From a bacterium (GTDB taxonomy: Bacteria > Patescibacteriota > Patescibacteriia > Patescibacteriales > JAKAJF01), in the NCBI GenBank assembly GCA_021813875.1, contig JAKAJF010000051.1, positions 1 through 6,538 of the forward strand: a stretch of 6,538 bases of DNA, given 5' to 3'. Positions 4,689 to 6,538 of this stretch are shown piece after piece (position 1 is the stretch's first letter; the number at the start of each line of letters is the position of its first letter). The notes beneath the pieces were generated by a model that had not been told where the DNA came from, did no database searches, and saw only the letters and a program-made list of their open reading frames with translations. Position numbers and translations under genes: made by a program.

Positions 4689-6538
4689 ATGGCTTATAAT
4701 CATGGCGAAATTGAGAAAAAATGGCAGGATAGGTGGGAGAAGGAAGGCTTATATGAAGCCGAAGATTTTTCCAAGAAGCCTAAGTGGTATACTCTGATCG
4801 AATTCCCTTATCCTTCCGGGGCCGGTCTCCATGTCGGCCACGTCAGGTCCTATACGGCCCTGGATGTCGTTTCAAGGAAGCGCCGCATGGAAGGCTTCAA
4901 CGTCCTTTATCCGATCGGCTGGGACGCTTTCGGGTTGCCGACCGAGAATTATGCCATCAAGCACAAGATCCATCCCCGCATCGCCACCGAGGAAAACATC
5001 GCCACTTTCAAGAGACAGCTCCAAAGCTTGGGGATTTCTTATGATTGGTCGCGGGAGATCAATACGACCGACCCTTCTTATTATAAATGGACGCAGTGGA
5101 TCTTTCTGCAATTCCTGAAGCATGGCCTCGCTTATAAGAAGAAGATGCCGATCAATTGGTGTCCCTCTTGCAAGATCGGCCTCGCCAACGAGGAGGTCGT
5201 CAACGGCCGCTGCGAGCGCTGCGGCGCCCTGACCGAAAAACGAGAGAAGGAGCAATGGATGCTCGCCATCACCAAGTACGCCGACCGTCTGATCAAGGAC
5301 CTCGATGCGGTCAATTATTTAGAGAAGATCAAGACGCAGCAGATCAATTGGATCGGCCGGAGTGAAGGCGCCCAGTTCAAGCTGCAGGTCGCGGGCACGG
5401 ACGAGAGGATCGAGGTTTACACGACCCGTCTGGACACCGTCTTCGGCGTCACTTACGTGGTCCTGGCGCCCGAGCATGAATTGGTCGAGAAGTTAAAAGG
5501 AAGGATTGAAAATTACCAAGAAGTCAAAAATTATATCGTCGAGGCTCAGAAAAAGTCAGACTTGGAAAGACAAGAACTTGAAAAAGAAAAGACCGGCGTC
5601 GAACTTAGGGGTCTCAAAGCCGTCAATCCCTTCAATCAGGAAGAGGTGCCGGTCTTCGTGGCCGATTATGTCATCGGCGGCTACGGCACCGGGGCGGTCA
5701 TGGCCGTGCCGGCCCATGATGAACGCGATTTTGCCTTTGCCAAGAAATATGATCTGCCCATAAAGACCGTCATTATCCCCGTCCCCCTGACAAGGGGGAT
5801 TGAGGGGGTTAAAAATGAGAAGAATAGTAACCCCCCTACCCCCCCTTATCAAGGGGGTGTTCAGGAGAAAGTTTTTGCCGAAGATGGAATATTAATCAAT
5901 TCCAATAATTATGACGGCCTCACTTCCGCCGAAGCTCGGGAGAAGATGACCGCCTGGCTGGAAAAAGAGGGGATCGGGGAGAAGAAGGTCAATTACAAGC
6001 TCCGCGATTGGGTCTTTTCGCGCCAGAGGTATTGGGGCGAGCCGATCCCGGTCGTCAGGTGCGAGAAGTGCGGCTTGGTGCCGGTGCCGGAGAGCGAGCT
6101 GCCGGTCGAATTGCCGGAGGTCGAAAGTTATGAGCCGACCGATACCGGCGAATCGCCGTTGGCCAAAGTGACCGACTGGGTCGAGACCACCTGCCCGGCT
6201 TGCGGCGGCGAGGCCAAGCGGGAGACCGATACCATGCCTAACTGGGCCGGTTCGAGCTGGTACTTCCTGCGCTACGCGGATCCGCATAATGACCAGGCCT
6301 TGGCCGACCGGAAGAAGCTCGATTACTGGATGCCGGTTGACCTATATAATGGCGGCATGGAGCATACCACTCTCCATCTTTTATATTCCCGTTTCTGGAA
6401 CAAATTTCTCTTCGATATCGGGGTCGTGCCGACGAGCGAGCCTTACGCCCGCCGGGTTTCGCATGGCATGGTCCTGGCCGAAGACGGCAAGAAGATGTCG
6501 AAGTCGCTCGGCAACGTCATCAATCCCGACGACGTGGT
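4689..6538 (+). CDS. leuS: Leucyl-tRNA synthetase, N-terminal 616 codons (runs off window)
   Basis: Class I aminoacyl-tRNA synthetase that charges tRNA-Leu in the cytoplasm; open in one frame from ATG 4689 to the window end. The catalytic domain carries YPSGAGLHVGH (HIGH motif 48-51) and GKKMSKSLGN (KMSKS 602-606). A zinc ribbon has C158, C161, C175 and C178, and a second four-cysteine set has C458, C461, C502 and C505. The CP1 editing domain shows YTTRLDTVFG (244-253) and GTGAVMAVPAHDERD with D347, matching the conserved editing aspartate. The bacterial-type MPNWAGSSWYFLRY and VDLYNGGMEH follow. Residues about 365-390, between LPIKTVIIP and VFAEDGILINS, are encoded by an inverted repeat and make this editing-domain loop longer than in the E. 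coli or Thermus enzymes as I recall them. The start lies 8 nt past the GIY-YIG element; the only ribosome-site candidate is AGGA in that element's right arm. Confidence 0.97.
   Translation, partial: MAYNHGEIEKKWQDRWEKEGLYEAEDFSKKPKWYTLIEFPYPSGAGLHVGHVRSYTALDVVSRKRRMEGFNVLYPIGWDAFGLPTENYAIKHKIHPRIATEENIATFKRQLQSLGISYDWSREINTTDPSYYKWTQWIFLQFLKHGLAYKKKMPINWCPSCKIGLANEEVVNGRCERCGALTEKREKEQWMLAITKYADRLIKDLDAVNYLEKIKTQQINWIGRSEGAQFKLQVAGTDERIEVYTTRLDTVFGVTYVVLAPEHELVEKLKGRIENYQEVKNYIVEAQKKSDLERQELEKEKTGVELRGLKAVNPFNQEEVPVFVADYVIGGYGTGAVMAVPAHDERDFAFAKKYDLPIKTVIIPVPLTRGIEGVKNEKNSNPPTPPYQGGVQEKVFAEDGILINSNNYDGLTSAEAREKMTAWLEKEGIGEKKVNYKLRDWVFSRQRYWGEPIPVVRCEKCGLVPVPESELPVELPEVESYEPTDTGESPLAKVTDWVETTCPACGGEAKRETDTMPNWAGSSWYFLRYADPHNDQALADRKKLDYWMPVDLYNGGMEHTTLHLLYSRFWNKFLFDIGVVPTSEPYARRVSHGMVLAEDGKKMSKSLGNVINPDDV
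5783..5857. repeat. 75-nt in-frame inverted repeat inside the leuS editing domain
   Basis: The left arm (5783-5811) begins CCCCCTGACAAGGGGG and ends AGGGGGTTA. The right arm (5828-5857) begins TAACCCCCC and ends TTATCAAGGGGG, nearly its reverse complement. Each arm also holds its own small C5/G5 hairpin. A 16-nt spacer separates them. The length is a multiple of three and the leuS frame stays open throughout, encoding a glycine/proline-rich loop at residues 365-390. C5/G5 palindromes of this style are dispersed repeats in several bacterial groups; here one is translated. Confidence 0.85.

Noticed and set aside
5783..5857. leuS broken by an insertion (pseudogene)
   Set aside because: The frame stays open through the repeat and all downstream motifs to KMSKS are intact, so the gene appears functional.
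5892..6287. Open frame antisense to leuS
   Set aside because: Overlaps the intact LeuRS frame containing the second cysteine set and MPNWAGSSW; its arginine-rich translation is typical of a shadow frame.
1..6538. CRISPR array, tRNA or rRNA genes
   Set aside because: No regularly spaced direct repeats with unique spacers and no tRNA or rRNA-like segments were recognised by eye on either strand.

Overview
The window looks like a chromosomal segment of a Candidate Phyla Radiation (Patescibacteria) bacterium, most likely a Parcubacteria-type lineage. The support is a short pilin-like protein with a signal sequence and a GGVLWLTAGGN-type membrane segment, compact gene spacing, weak or absent Shine-Dalgarno sequences, and several families of short palindromic repeats. 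The phylum call is inference. The genes read with TGG-only tryptophan and exoA ends in TGA, so I see no sign of the recoded-TGA code of Gracilibacteria/SR1.

Left half, minus strand (3246 down to 1): a tightly packed gene group runs DsbA-like membrane-anchored thioredoxin-fold protein -> porG -> porD -> porA -> pilin-like protein (cut by the window edge). PorG, PorD and PorA are the gamma, delta (2x[4Fe-4S] ferredoxin) and alpha subunits of a 2-oxoacid (probably pyruvate):ferredoxin oxidoreductase. The beta (TPP-binding) subunit normally found next to porA is not in the window; the pilin-like gene starts 2 nt after the porA stop. Two repeats sit in the 160-nt porD-porA gap: a heptamer array next to the porA start and a roughly 90-bp imperfect inverted repeat.

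Right half, plus strand (3312 to 6538): a 50-residue basic hypothetical protein, an exodeoxyribonuclease III/AP endonuclease, a small GIY-YIG endonuclease, and leucyl-tRNA synthetase (open at the window end). The short region 3247-3311 between the divergent groups carries a good sigma70-like promoter candidate for the minus-strand operon and a 16-bp AT palindrome.

The most unusual content is the palindromic DNA. (1) The AT-rich GIY-YIG gene is framed by two mirror-image arms, each built as GTC-hairpin-CCAGG; the hairpin sequences differ between arms but both stems are perfect. This looks like a compact mobile element carrying its own nuclease. (2) The exonuclease gene contains an exact 30-nt tandem hairpin, codon-aligned, adding ten residues (SARGGSAFGG) to a conserved loop. 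(3) leuS contains a 75-nt inverted repeat of another family that stays in frame and adds about 25 residues to the editing domain. Items 2 and 3 resemble, in principle, the protein-coding palindromic elements known from Rickettsia.
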